Positions 9,246 through 18,074 of a stretch of DNA of 64,000 nt are shown piece after piece. The position numbers were made by a program, and so were the translations under genes. The stretch lies in NCBI RefSeq assembly GCF_005863245.1, contig NZ_VBUT01000010.1, positions 208,247 to 272,246 of the forward strand, read 5' to 3'. Source of the stretch: Nocardia cyriacigeorgica (GTDB lineage Bacteria; Actinomycetota; Actinomycetes; Mycobacteriales; Mycobacteriaceae). The notes under the pieces are model-generated. The model saw only the letters and a list, made by a program, of their open reading frames with translations, had not been told where the DNA came from and made no database searches. Numbering within the stretch: the first letter of the stretch is position 1; each line of letters starts with the position of its first letter.

Positions 9246-10371
9246 TGCTCATTCGCTCCCATAGCCGGACGTAGCCGTTGTGCACCCGCACCGCGGCGCG
9301 GCGAGCGGCCGGCGGCATATCGCTGGAGACCAGCGAACGCCAGCGCGCGGCCCGGTCGAGGGCGTCGTCGGCGTCGGCAGGCGCGGGCGAGGGATAGCCC
9401 GCGGCCAAGTGCGCGACCGACGGATGCGCCAGGCCGGCGCACAGCCCGGTCCACAGGGCGTCGTCGCCGTAGAGGTAGTCCTCGAGCACGTCACGGGCGC
9501 GGCCGCCGTCACCGGGAACGGCGCGCGCGGCCAGCCGGGTGAGTTCGTCGAGCAGCTCGCCGCCGCGCTGGGCCGAGACCTGCTCGTAGCGGCGGTGCAG
9601 CAGCTTGTGCAGCGGGTCCACCGCACTCGCGGCGTGCAGGACCTGCAACAACGCCTGGCCGGTGATCTCCGGCTGGTTCCGGACCACGGTGAGCGCGCAG
9701 TTCACCCCGTACAGGTCCCAGCGCTGCAACAACTGGGTCCGCTCGGCGACATCGGGGCCCGCGCCGGGCGAGGTGAACAGGTCCGGCGAGAGCGTGAAGG
9801 CCGGATCGGTGTTGCCCGCATGCCTGCGCAACGTCGCCAGATCGGCCTCGGTGACCGCTCCGGCCCTGGTCCGCACCGCCAGCGAGGCGACGACGGGCAG
9901 CACCTGACGGCCGAGCTCGCGCCCGTACTGTTCGGCGGCGATGACGGCGTCGGCCCACCGGGCGCCCACCGCGTCGGCCTTGTTGAGCACGACGATGGTG
10001 CGGTCCGGCGGCAGCGAACCGATGATGCGCAGATCGGCCGGGCCGGGTGCGGCGGCGAGCACGTAGACGATGATGTCGCCGTCGAGCACCGGATCGGGCA
10101 GGCCGGGTTCGTCCACCGGGCCGGTCTCCACCGCCGACATCAGCGCCAGCGCGTGCAGCACGGTGGTGCGGCCGGTGTGCGCACGGCCGGTGACCTGGAT
10201 GCGCGGCGGCATCCGCCAGCGCTCTACCGCGAGCCCGGCGTGGTAGCCGATCTGCGGGTCGTTGCCCTGGCCCTGGCGCAGGACATCGAGCAGTTCGTCG
10301 AGTTGATCGCGCTCACGCGTGTGCTCACGTCGGTCGAGCATGGTTCCATCCGGTCCGGCGGCTTTCGGCAT
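9232..10371 (-). CDS. GTPase-like protein with atypical P-loop (Rv0209-like)
   Basis: A 379-residue protein with a Ras-like GTPase outline. The P-loop reads GRAHTGRTT (about 63-71), with Arg in place of the invariant Lys. A strand DGDIIVYVLAA stands at the Walker B/G3 position without a clear DxxG, and LNKADAVG (about 134-141) is a convincing G4 guanine-specificity motif. The C-terminal half is helical. ATG at 10341 (Met11) is an alternative start. The pair with the downstream gene and pckG mirrors Rv0209-Rv0210-Rv0211. The Lys to Arg change suggests altered or absent hydrolysis. Cellular role is unknown; a membrane-remodelling pair is inference from the dynamin-like partner. Confidence 0.75.
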   Translation of the reverse strand: MPKAAGPDGTMLDRREHTRERDQLDELLDVLRQGQGNDPQIGYHAGLAVERWRMPPRIQVTGRAHTGRTTVLHALALMSAVETGPVDEPGLPDPVLDGDIIVYVLAAAPGPADLRIIGSLPPDRTIVVLNKADAVGARWADAVIAAEQYGRELGRQVLPVVASLAVRTRAGAVTEADLATLRRHAGNTDPAFTLSPDLFTSPGAGPDVAERTQLLQRWDLYGVNCALTVVRNQPEITGQALLQVLHAASAVDPLHKLLHRRYEQVSAQRGGELLDELTRLAARAVPGDGGRARDVLEDYLYGDDALWTGLCAGLAHPSVAHLAAGYPSPAPADADDALDRAARWRSLVSSDMPPAARRAAVRVHNGYVRLWERMSSAGL

Positions 10372-10443
10372 CGGTGCGCACCCCCCTGTCGAGTTCTGCG
10401 GGCATTGTCTCAGAAGTCGGGGCGGGCGCCGGTGCGGGCCGGT

Positions 10444-11226
10444 TCACGATCCGCTGACGTATTTGTTCACCGTGCGCACCGCCCAATTGGGCGCGTATTT
10501 CGCCGCGGTGGCGAGCAGTTTCGCCTGCGCGCCGATCTCGTAGTGCACCCGCGGCAGCCTGCCCTGTTTCCTGGTGGCCGACCAGATGCCGTTGGCGACG
10601 TCGTCGGCGGTCAGCCGGACGCCGAGCGAGCGCGTGGATTTGGTGTTGACGCCGTCGACCATCGCGGTGGCCACGAACAGCGGCCAGATCGCGATCACCC
10701 GGATGTCGTGGTGCGCCCATTCCAGGTCGAGCGCCTCGGTCAGGCCTTTGACCGCGGATTTGGTGGCGCCGTAGCTGGCGAGTTCGGGCTGGCCGTAGAT
10801 CGCCGAGGCCGAGCAGAGGTTCACCACCTGGGCGCCGGGGGTGTCACGCAAATAGCGGAATGCCGAATGGGTGCCGTTGATGACGCCGCCGAGGTTCACA
10901 TCGACGATGGCCTGATGCTGGGCGAGGTCGATCGATTCGAACGGCCCGGCGCGCAGGATGCCCGCGTTGTTGATCAGGATGTCCAGGCGTCCGGCGTCGT
11001 CCCAGAACTCGGCGAGCCGCTCGGTCCACGCTGTGGTGTCTGTCACATCGAGCAGCCCGGTGCGCACACTGCCGCCCGCCTGGCCGATATCGGCCGCGAG
11101 CCGCGTCAGCCCGACCTCGTCGACGTCGTAGGCGCCGACGTGATAGCCCTGGGCAGCGAAAAGCAGCGCCGTGGCGCGGCCGATGCCCGCCGCAGCGCCA
11201 GTGATGAAAACCGTCGGACCACCCAT
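10444..11226 (-). CDS. short-chain dehydrogenase/reductase
   Basis: A classical SDR of about 260 residues. The cofactor loop TGAAAGIG lies directly after the first strand, NNAG follows strand 4, and the active site reads S-A-S-A-I-Y-G...SYGATK, giving the Ser and Tyr-x-x-x-Lys pair. I choose ATG 11226, which leaves the usual few residues before the first strand and has TACGCT 7 nt upstream (leaderless arrangement). GTG 11253 would add nine residues. It is divergent from the lipase gene. The substrate is not evident, and the C-terminal ...KYVSGS end is typical of mycobacterial and nocardial SDRs that act on lipids or steroids. Confidence 0.88.
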   Translation of the reverse strand: MGGPTVFITGAAAGIGRATALLFAAQGYHVGAYDVDEVGLTRLAADIGQAGGSVRTGLLDVTDTTAWTERLAEFWDDAGRLDILINNAGILRAGPFESIDLAQHQAIVDVNLGGVINGTHSAFRYLRDTPGAQVVNLCSASAIYGQPELASYGATKSAVKGLTEALDLEWAHHDIRVIAIWPLFVATAMVDGVNTKSTRSLGVRLTADDVANGIWSATRKQGRLPRVHYEIGAQAKLLATAAKYAPNWAVRTVNKYVSGS

Positions 11227-11233
11227 GCCAGGC

Positions 11234-11239
11234 AGCGTA
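11234..11239 (-). promoter_or_regulatory. -10 box for the SDR gene (leaderless candidate)
   Basis: TACGCT on the minus strand ends 7 nt before ATG 11226, so transcription would begin at or next to the start codon. Confidence 0.35.
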
Positions 11240-11457
11240 ATGGGCTTCGTCACACCGTGCCGTACTATCCGCTGGGGCTGGCCCGGCGAATGCCGGGTAA
11301 CTTACCCTGACCAGATGGTCGGCACCACAGTCGGTGCGTAGCTTGACTTTTCGTTCACGACGAGCGGGCGACACACGCGCGGAGCCGGACCGCGCGGCGG
11401 CGAGACGCCGCTGGAAGTGCCCGAGATCGTGCATCGGGCCTCGACGAGGAGGTTGCG

Positions 11458-12810
11458 ATGACTCGCGACAGGGCGACCCGGCCGAGTGCCGATCCCACGA
11501 CGACCATCGGCGCCACGGACACGACGCTGCTGCCGAGCCGTGATCCGTTCCACCGCCCGCCGCCCGGATTCGCGGACAAGCCCGCCGGCACCATCCTGCG
11601 CAGCCGCGAGGTCGAGGTGGCGCTGTTCGGCGTGGTACCGCAGAAGGTTTCGGCCTGGCAGTTGCTCTACCGCAGCTGCGACCTGCACGGCACACCCGAG
11701 GCCGCGGTCACCACCGTCCTGTTGCCGCACGGCGCCGAACCGGCCGAATCCCGCCCGCTGCTGGCCTTTCAATCCGCGATGGACGCGGTCTCGGAACGGT
11801 GTTCGCCCTCCTATGCCCTGCGCCGCGGGGCGCATGCGCTCGGGTCGATCACCCAGTTGGAATGGCTGCTGGTGGCGAACGCGCTGCGGCGTGGCTGGGC
11901 GGTCAGCATCGCCGACCACGAGGGCCCGCGCGGCAACTTCGGCGCGCCGCGCGAACCCGGCTACCGCGCCCTCGACGGCATCCGCGCCGCGCTCGCCTTC
12001 GCCCCGCTCGGCCTCGGCCCGGACACCAGGATCGCGGCGTGGGGCTATTCCGGTGGCGGGATGGCCAGTTCCTGGCTGGTGGAGATGGCGCCGACCTACG
12101 CACCCGAACTCGATATCGCCGGTGCGGTGCTCGGCGCTCCCGTCGGCGATCCCGGTCAGGTTTTCCAGCGGCTCAACGGCGGCTACTTCGCCGGCCTGCC
12201 CGCCATCGTGATCGCGGCGCTGCGCCGGATCTATCCGGCGCTCGGTGCGATCATCCAGAACGAACTCACCCCGGACGGGCTCGAGCTGGTCGCGCGCGCC
12301 GAACGGTCCACCACCATCGCCGCCGTGCTCGGCCTGGCCAACAAGAAGATGGACGACTACCTGCCGCGTCCGCTCGACGAGATCCTGGCCGCACCGGAGA
12401 TGCAGGCCATGCTCGACGACCTGCGGCTGGGCAATACCGCGCCGAAATGCCCGGTGCTGGTGGTGCAGCCGGTGCACGACCAGGTCATCCACATGGACGG
12501 CATCGACGGTCAGGTGCACCGCTACCGCAAGGGCGGCGCCGACGTCACCTATGTGCGCGACCGGCTCAGCGAGCATTTCTCGCTGCTGCCGCTGGCCACC
12601 CCGATCACCCTCGACTGGCTCGACGCCCGGCTCGCGGGCAAGCCGGTCACCGAGGCGCGCGACAGCACGGTCTGGTCGGTGCTCGCCTCGCCGGTGGGCG
12701 TGCGCGGACTGCTGGAGATGGCGCGCACGGCGGTGCTGGTCGCGCTCGGACGTCCGCTGCGCGCACCCGAGCCGCCGGTCACCGAGGTCGAACAGGCGAA
12801 AGCGGCCTGA
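11458..12810 (+). CDS. secretory-lipase-family (LIP) alpha/beta hydrolase
   Basis: A 450-residue serine hydrolase resembling the Candida-type secretory lipase family that is common in actinobacteria. The nucleophile elbow is GYSGG (S198), and plausible acid and base residues are D341 in HDQVIH and H373 in SEHF. The segment around ADHEGPRG (153-160) is typical of the family. There is no obvious N-terminal signal peptide, and the first 35 residues are polar, unlike most secreted members. A GAGGAGG ribosome site precedes ATG 11458. The gene lies divergent from an SDR. Esterase or lipase action on acylglycerols is the family expectation. The stop codon lies inside the first copy of a 77-bp tandem repeat. 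Confidence 0.87.
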   Translation: MTRDRATRPSADPTTTIGATDTTLLPSRDPFHRPPPGFADKPAGTILRSREVEVALFGVVPQKVSAWQLLYRSCDLHGTPEAAVTTVLLPHGAEPAESRPLLAFQSAMDAVSERCSPSYALRRGAHALGSITQLEWLLVANALRRGWAVSIADHEGPRGNFGAPREPGYRALDGIRAALAFAPLGLGPDTRIAAWGYSGGGMASSWLVEMAPTYAPELDIAGAVLGAPVGDPGQVFQRLNGGYFAGLPAIVIAALRRIYPALGAIIQNELTPDGLELVARAERSTTIAAVLGLANKKMDDYLPRPLDEILAAPEMQAMLDDLRLGNTAPKCPVLVVQPVHDQVIHMDGIDGQVHRYRKGGADVTYVRDRLSEHFSLLPLATPITLDWLDARLAGKPVTEARDSTVWSVLASPVGVRGLLEMARTAVLVALGRPLRAPEPPVTEVEQAKAA

Positions 12811-12980
12811 TCCGGTCAAGGGCCGGAGGCGGTAGCGCAGCGTCACCACGCAGGCCCTCCGGGTCAGGCCAAGGCAATACAGCCTGATCCGGTCAAGGGC
12901 CGGAGGCGGTAGCGCAGCGTCACCACGCAGGCCCTCCGGGTCAGGCCAGGTCGATTCAGCCTGACCCGGTCAAGGGCCGG
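12806..12980. repeat. 77-bp tandem repeat at the 3' end of the lipase gene
   Basis: Copies start at 12806, 12883 and 12960, an exact 77-bp period. The first two share an almost identical 65-bp core (12806-12870 and 12883-12947), and the third is a 21-bp remnant beginning CCTGACCCGG. Each core starts CCTGATCCGGTC and ends GGCCCTCCGGGTCAGG, which are partly complementary, so each copy can fold into a hairpin. The lipase TGA lies within the first copy, which suggests expansion of a sequence that included the gene end. The hairpins may also act as a transcription terminator or RNA stabiliser. Confidence 0.9.
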
Positions 12981-13051
12981 TCAATGCCCGTTTACCGCCC
13001 GCGCGGCCCGGTAACCACGCGGTCGCCTGCGCCGTAGAACACCCGATGCTG

Positions 13052-13057
13052 GACAAT
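13052..13057 (+). promoter_or_regulatory. -10 box for trmB (leaderless candidate)
   Basis: GACAAT ends 6 nt before GTG 13064, so the transcript could begin at the start codon. No ribosome site is visible before that codon. Confidence 0.4.
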
Positions 13058-13063
13058 GGACGT

Positions 13064-13864
13064 GTGAACGACGCCGCGAACCATACAGACGAGTCAGTTC
13101 CGGTCCCACCGTCCACAGCATCGGCTCCGGCTGAGGCAGGCCGGCGGTCCAAGACCGGGTCCCGCCTGTATCCACGGGTGACCAGTTTCCGGTCCCGGCG
13201 CGGCGCTCTCACTCCCAACCAGCAGAAATCCTGGGATCGCACCTGGCCGCTGATCGGTCGCGAGGTGGCCGACGAACCGCTGGACGCCGACGCCTGGTTC
13301 GGCCGTTCGGCCCCGCTGGTCATCGAGATCGGCTGCGGTACCGGCACCGCGACCGCAGCGATGGCGCAGGCCGAACCGCATCTGAACCTGATCGGCATCG
13401 AGGTCTACCAGCCCGGCCTGGCCCAGCTGGTGCAGGCGATCGAGCGCGAGGAGATCCGGAACATCCGGCTGCTGCGCGGCGATGCCGTCGATGTGCTGGA
13501 GAACATGATTGCCGAAGAGTCGCTGACCGGCGTGCGCGTGTTCTTCCCCGACCCATGGCCCAAAGCCCGCCATCACAAGCGCAGGCTGTTGCAGCCGGCG
13601 ACGTTCGCGCTCATCGCCAACCGGTTGAAGCCGGGCGGTGTGCTGCACGTCGCGACCGATCACGCGGGTTACGCCGAGCACATCGCCGAGGTCGGCGCCG
13701 CCGAACCCCTGCTGACCGGCCTGAACGAGACCACCGGCGGGGTCAGCGCCGAGCATCGCGACAGCGCGCCGATCGGTTTCGAGCGCCCGGTCACCAAGTT
13801 CGAGGGCAAGGCCCATCGCGCCGGAAGCGCTATCACCGAGTTCATATGGGGGAAGATCGAATGA
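13064..13864 (+). CDS. trmB: tRNA (guanine-N7-)-methyltransferase
   Basis: A protein of 266 residues that methylates N7 of G46 in the variable loop of tRNA using SAM. Visible features are motif I EIGCGTG (88-94), the acidic GIEV of motif II, and the diagnostic FPDPWPKARHHKRR (about 161-174), whose Asp and the following basic residues bind SAM and tRNA. An actinobacterial N-terminal extension rich in Pro/Ala/Ser precedes the domain. I choose GTG 13064, with a leaderless -10 box, over ATG 13046. Its stop overlaps the following NYN gene, and mmpL3 comes next, exactly as Rv0208c-Rv0207c-Rv0206c in M. tuberculosis. Confidence 0.95.
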   Translation: MNDAANHTDESVPVPPSTASAPAEAGRRSKTGSRLYPRVTSFRSRRGALTPNQQKSWDRTWPLIGREVADEPLDADAWFGRSAPLVIEIGCGTGTATAAMAQAEPHLNLIGIEVYQPGLAQLVQAIEREEIRNIRLLRGDAVDVLENMIAEESLTGVRVFFPDPWPKARHHKRRLLQPATFALIANRLKPGGVLHVATDHAGYAEHIAEVGAAEPLLTGLNETTGGVSAEHRDSAPIGFERPVTKFEGKAHRAGSAITEFIWGKIE

Positions 13865-14571
13865 TGAGCGTCAGTGAGATGGCAGCGGCCGCGGACGAGG
13901 TTGCCGGCGAGGTGCGCGGCGCCGACACCGCCGATATCCGCCGAGTGCTGTTGGTCTGGGACGCCCCCAATCTGGACATGGGACTCGGCGCCATCCTCGG
14001 CGGCAGGCCGACCGCCGCCTACCGTCCCCGTTTCGACGCCCTCGGCCGCTGGCTGCTTTCGCGCACCGCGGAGCTGTCGGTCGGCGCCGGGCAGCGGGTG
14101 GAACCCGAGGCCACGGTGTTCACCAATATCGCGCCCGGCACCGCCGATGTGGTGCGGCCGTGGGTGGAGGCGCTGCGCAACGTCGGTTACGCCGTCTTCG
14201 CCAAACCCAAGATCGACGAAGATTCCGATGTCGACGCCGACATGCTCGCCCATATCGCCATGCGCCGCCGCGGCGCCGGCCTGGCGGGCATCATGGTCGC
14301 CTCCGCCGACGGGCAGGCCTTCCGTGAGCCGCTCGAGCAGATCGCCGCCGACGGTGTGCCCGTCCAGGTACTGGGCTTCCGCGAGCACGCGAGCTGGGCG
14401 GTCACATCCGATACCCTCGAGTTCGTCGATCTCGAGGACATTCCCGGCGTGTTCCGTGAACCGCTGCCACGGGTTAGCCTCGACTCGCTGCCCGACGAGG
14501 GTGCCTGGCTGCAGCCGTTCCGGCCGCTGTCGGCGCTGCTCACCTCTCGCCCCGCACAAGGAGTCGCTTAG
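13861..14571 (+). CDS. NYN-domain (PIN-like) putative ribonuclease, Rv0207c-like
   Basis: A 236-residue protein starting at ATG 13861, which overlaps the trmB stop; the next codon is also ATG. LLVWDAPNLDMGLG (about 30-43) provides the NYN Asp and Asn, and the acidic DEDSDVDADML segment and VASADGQAF supply further candidate metal-binding Asp residues of a PIN-like fold. NYN proteins are usually metal-dependent RNases acting on tRNA or mRNA. Placement between trmB and mmpL3 is conserved in mycobacteria, and coupling to trmB suggests RNA-related work, though this is inference. Its stop shares one base with the mmpL3 GTG. Confidence 0.87.
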   Translation: MMSVSEMAAAADEVAGEVRGADTADIRRVLLVWDAPNLDMGLGAILGGRPTAAYRPRFDALGRWLLSRTAELSVGAGQRVEPEATVFTNIAPGTADVVRPWVEALRNVGYAVFAKPKIDEDSDVDADMLAHIAMRRRGAGLAGIMVASADGQAFREPLEQIAADGVPVQVLGFREHASWAVTSDTLEFVDLEDIPGVFREPLPRVSLDSLPDEGAWLQPFRPLSALLTSRPAQGVA

Positions 14572-17500
14572 TGTTCACCCGCTGGGGCGATCTGGTCTAC
14601 CGACTACGTTTCGCCGTCATCGGCGTCGTCGTGGCCGCACTGCTGGCTCTCGGCGGCTACGGTCTCGGACTCGGCGACCATTTGAGCAACAGCGGATGGG
14701 ACGACCCGACCTCGGAATCGGCCGAGGCGGCGCGGATTTCCGACTCGGCCTATGGCCGCGATCACACCAGCGACGTGATCGTGCTGTACACCGCGCCCGA
14801 GGGCAGGACCATCCAGGACCCGGAGTTCAGCAGCAAGATCATCGACAGCCTGAACCGGCTGCCGCGTGAACATCCCGAGCAGATCGCCAAGATCAACGGC
14901 GCCTACTGGGCCACCGAAACCGGTCCGGCGCAACCGAGTCTGTTCGGTTCCAAGGACGGCAAGCACACCTTCGCCTCCATCGCCATCGTCGGCGACAACG
15001 ACACCGAGATGGTGCGCAACTTCCGTGCGGTGAAGGACGTCTTCTATATCGACGGCGTCGACGTGCAGGTCGCGGGCCTGCAAGCGGTCGCCGGCACTCT
15101 CAACGACACCATCGCCAGCGACTCCAAACGCATGGAGGTCCTGGCCATTCCGGCCGTGGCGATCCTGCTGTTCTTCATCTTCGGCGGTGTGGTGGCCGCA
15201 GCGCTGCCGTTGATCGTCGGCGGCCTGACGGTGATCGGCGCCAACGGCATCGTCATGGCGTTGACGAATTTCACCGACGTCAACTCCTTCGTCTCCAACG
15301 TGGTGTCGATGATCGGCCTCGGTCTCGCGATCGACTACGGCCTGTTCATCGTCAGCCGATTCCGCGAAGAACTCGCCGAGGGCTACGACACCCCGGCCGC
15401 CGTCCGCCGTTCGGTGATGACGGCCGGGCGCACCGTGGTGTTCTCCGCGACCATGATCATCGCCAGCCTCGGCGGCATGCTGCTGTTCCCGCAGGGCTTC
15501 CTGAAGTCGGTGGCCTACGGCACCATCGCCACGGTTTCGCTGGCCGCGCTGACCTCGATCACGCTGCTGCCCGCCATGCTCGGCATCCTCGGTCCGCGGG
15601 TGGACAAGTTCGGCCTCAAGTGGTTCCGCAAAACCAAGACGGCCGAAGAAGTCGAGAACGGTTTCTGGGGTCGCTCCACCCGCTGGGTGATGAAGCATCC
15701 GCTCAAGATCGCCATCCCGATCACCATCCTGTTGCTGTTGCTGATCATCCCGGTGAAGAACCTCCAGTTCGGCGGCATCAACGAACGGTATCTGCCGCCG
15801 GACAACCCGACCAGGATGGCGCAGCAGAACTTCGACGAGATCTTCCCGCTGCGCAAATCCGATCCGGTGCAGCTGATCATGGTTTCCGACAACAGCAATT
15901 CGGTCGGCAAGGTCTGGAAGCAGGCCAGCGAGGCGCCGGGCCTGGCGGGCAAGTTCGAGGTGCCGTCGCGCTCCACCGAGCAGACCGACGTCTACCGCAC
16001 CACGGCGACGCTGATCGACTCCGAGGACTACCGGCCCACCATCGAATACCTGCGGGCGATGGAGGTTCCCGACGACGTCCGGCTGCTGGTCGGCGGGCAA
16101 CCCGCGTTCACCATGGACAGTATCGACGCGCTGATCGACCGCATGCCGTTGATGATCGCGCTGGTGCTGTTCGTGACCACGGTGCTGATGTTCTTGACCT
16201 TCGGGTCGCTGGTGCTGCCGATCAAGGCGGCGTTGATGAGCGCGCTCGGCCTCGGTTCGACGCTGGGCATCCTGACCTGGATCTTCGTCGACGGTCACGG
16301 CGCCGATCTGCTGAACTTCACTCCGCAGCCGATCATGTCGCCGGTGCTGGTGCTGATCATCGCGGTGGTCTACGGCTTGTCCACCGACTACGAGGTGTTC
16401 CTGATATCTCGCATGGTGGAAGCGCGCGCACAGGGCGCCTCCACCACCGAGGCGGTGCGCATCGGTACCGCGCACACCGGCCGCATCATCACCGCGGCCG
16501 CGCTGATCCTGCTGGTGGTGACCGGTGCGTTCGCGTTCTCCGATCTGGTGATGATGCAGTACATCGCCTACGGCATGATCGCGGCGCTGTTCATCGACGC
16601 CACCATCCTGCGCATGCTGCTGGTGCCCGCCACCATGAAGCTGCTCGGCGACGACTGCTGGTGGGCGCCGGCCTGGATGAAGCGCATTCAGCAGAAGATC
16701 GGCCTCGGCGAACCCATCCTCGACGACGAACGGCCCACCAAGGGCGAGGTCGTCGACCTGGTGAAGACCACCCCCATCACCGATCCGGTGACGATGCAGA
16801 TGCCCGCCATGCCGGAAAGCCAGCAGCGTAAGACGCCGCGGCGCCCGCGCACGGTGGAGGAGATCGAGGCCGAGGCGCCCACCCAGCGCCTGGATGCCCT
16901 TCCGCCGGAACCGAACCGGCCGCGCGGGGCGTCGTCCACGCAGCACATTCCGATGCCGGTGCCGCCGGATCCGACCAGGCCGCGCGCGGCGCACGCGACG
17001 CCGCCGGAGCCGGAGCCTCGTGCGGGCGAGACCGGCGGATCGACCTTGCGGTCGACGCCCGATTCCCCGCAACCGCGCGGTTCCGAACGCGTCCGGCCGC
17101 CGCGCACGGTCACGCCCGATGCCGGGGTGGCCGGTGAGGTCGCACCGGTGTCGGAGTCCGGTGTCATCGGCGGTTCGATCGGTTCCACGCCGAGCCACGC
17201 GAGCGAACCCACTCCCAGCCATTCAGCCGAAACGAGTGCGGGCCACTCGGGCGGAACGGGTCCCGGCCACTCGGCCGAATCGCGTCCGGGCAACTCGGGC
17301 GAATCCGCTGCGGGCTCATCCGCTTTCGGCGGCCAGTTCGGTCCCGCCGATCCGACGCGTCCGCGTCCGCACCCGCCGGAGCAGCCGTTCGCGGCGTTCG
17401 GTGAACCCGTCGGTCACGGCAATGGTGCGATGGAAACGTCTGGGCCGCAGCGTGATCCGTTCAGCGCCACAGCGAGTGAGCCCGGCCCCCGCCATGGTGG

Positions 17501-18014
17501 TGCCGAATCGCCTGCCCGCCACGGCGACCCGGCGCCACACCGTGCCCCCACCGACTCCGCACCCACCCACCGCGCAGAGCCGACTCCGGATGACGCGACG
17601 GCGACGGCGTACTTCCGGGTGCCCGAGCAGCCCGCGCCCGACCGGCTGCCTCCGCTGCCCGGTTCCGGGTCGTCCACCGAAGCCGCTCCGGCACCTTCGC
17701 CGGCTCCTGCACCGGAACCGCAGGCGGCACCGCGTCCGCTACTGCCACGCGTCTCCACGCCGGGTGCATCGGCGAGTCCGGCGCCGGCACCCGACGAGTC
17801 GGCAACGACGGAAGTCCCCGCACAGCCATCGGATTCGGCGCAGGCGCCCGAACCCGAACCCGGCGACGACAGCCGCAGCAGCATCGAGAACTGGATGGCC
17901 GAACTGCGCTCCTCGCGCCGCCGCACCCCGCCGCCGGACCAGGGTCGCCACCACTCCGGCGATGGGCGCACGGTCAGCGTCAACGAGCTGCTGCGGCGGC
18001 GCGACAGCGAATAG
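14571..18014 (+). CDS. mmpL3: RND transporter MmpL3 (trehalose monomycolate flippase)
   Basis: A 1147-residue RND-superfamily membrane protein. It has one helix at residues 12-33, a periplasmic domain, five helices (about 190-345), a second periplasmic domain after TM7 (about 378-398), and TM8-12 (about 525-690). The proton-relay Asp-Tyr pairs are AIDYG (D255/Y256, TM4) and STDYE (D606/Y607, TM10), the positions targeted by MmpL3 inhibitors in mycobacteria. The family exports trehalose monomycolate for mycolic acid assembly. The cytoplasmic tail from about 720 runs more than 420 residues, is rich in Pro/Ser/Glu, and is longer than in M. tuberculosis (944 residues in total, from memory). The GTG start overlaps the NYN stop (TAGTG). 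Confidence 0.96.
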   Translation: MFTRWGDLVYRLRFAVIGVVVAALLALGGYGLGLGDHLSNSGWDDPTSESAEAARISDSAYGRDHTSDVIVLYTAPEGRTIQDPEFSSKIIDSLNRLPREHPEQIAKINGAYWATETGPAQPSLFGSKDGKHTFASIAIVGDNDTEMVRNFRAVKDVFYIDGVDVQVAGLQAVAGTLNDTIASDSKRMEVLAIPAVAILLFFIFGGVVAAALPLIVGGLTVIGANGIVMALTNFTDVNSFVSNVVSMIGLGLAIDYGLFIVSRFREELAEGYDTPAAVRRSVMTAGRTVVFSATMIIASLGGMLLFPQGFLKSVAYGTIATVSLAALTSITLLPAMLGILGPRVDKFGLKWFRKTKTAEEVENGFWGRSTRWVMKHPLKIAIPITILLLLLIIPVKNLQFGGINERYLPPDNPTRMAQQNFDEIFPLRKSDPVQLIMVSDNSNSVGKVWKQASEAPGLAGKFEVPSRSTEQTDVYRTTATLIDSEDYRPTIEYLRAMEVPDDVRLLVGGQPAFTMDSIDALIDRMPLMIALVLFVTTVLMFLTFGSLVLPIKAALMSALGLGSTLGILTWIFVDGHGADLLNFTPQPIMSPVLVLIIAVVYGLSTDYEVFLISRMVEARAQGASTTEAVRIGTAHTGRIITAAALILLVVTGAFAFSDLVMMQYIAYGMIAALFIDATILRMLLVPATMKLLGDDCWWAPAWMKRIQQKIGLGEPILDDERPTKGEVVDLVKTTPITDPVTMQMPAMPESQQRKTPRRPRTVEEIEAEAPTQRLDALPPEPNRPRGASSTQHIPMPVPPDPTRPRAAHATPPEPEPRAGETGGSTLRSTPDSPQPRGSERVRPPRTVTPDAGVAGEVAPVSESGVIGGSIGSTPSHASEPTPSHSAETSAGHSGGTGPGHSAESRPGNSGESAAGSSAFGGQFGPADPTRPRPHPPEQPFAAFGEPVGHGNGAMETSGPQRDPFSATASEPGPRHGGAESPARHGDPAPHRAPTDSAPTHRAEPTPDDATATAYFRVPEQPAPDRLPPLPGSGSSTEAAPAPSPAPAPEPQAAPRPLLPRVSTPGASASPAPAPDESATTEVPAQPSDSAQAPEPEPGDDSRSSIENWMAELRSSRRRTPPPDQGRHHSGDGRTVSVNELLRRRDSE

Positions 18015-18034
18015 GGCCGTCCCACCGACGAAAG

Positions 18035-18060
18035 AACCCGGCGGATCTCCGCCGGGTTTC
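18035..18060. terminator. bidirectional terminator between mmpL3 and the DUF2339 gene
   Basis: An 11-bp perfect inverted repeat, AACCCGGCGGA and TCCGCCGGGTT, separated by only 2 nt, followed on the plus strand by TTTCT and preceded by AAAG. It lies between two convergent genes and can serve both. Confidence 0.8.
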
Positions 18061-18074
18061 TCCGCTCGCGCCGT

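Noticed and set aside
9280..11310. Plus-strand frame of 676 codons crossing the GTPase-like and SDR genes
   Set aside because: It spans two well-supported minus-strand genes and has a low-complexity Gly/Arg/His composition.
12806..12980. Identification of the 77-bp repeat as a true MIRU element
   Set aside because: Only the unit length is similar; I could not compare sequences, and the unit carries no start codon overlapping the stop.
14604..17222. Long antisense open frame of more than 800 codons opposite mmpL3
   Set aside because: Such frames are expected opposite high-GC genes. The sense strand encodes conserved helices and both Asp-Tyr pairs.
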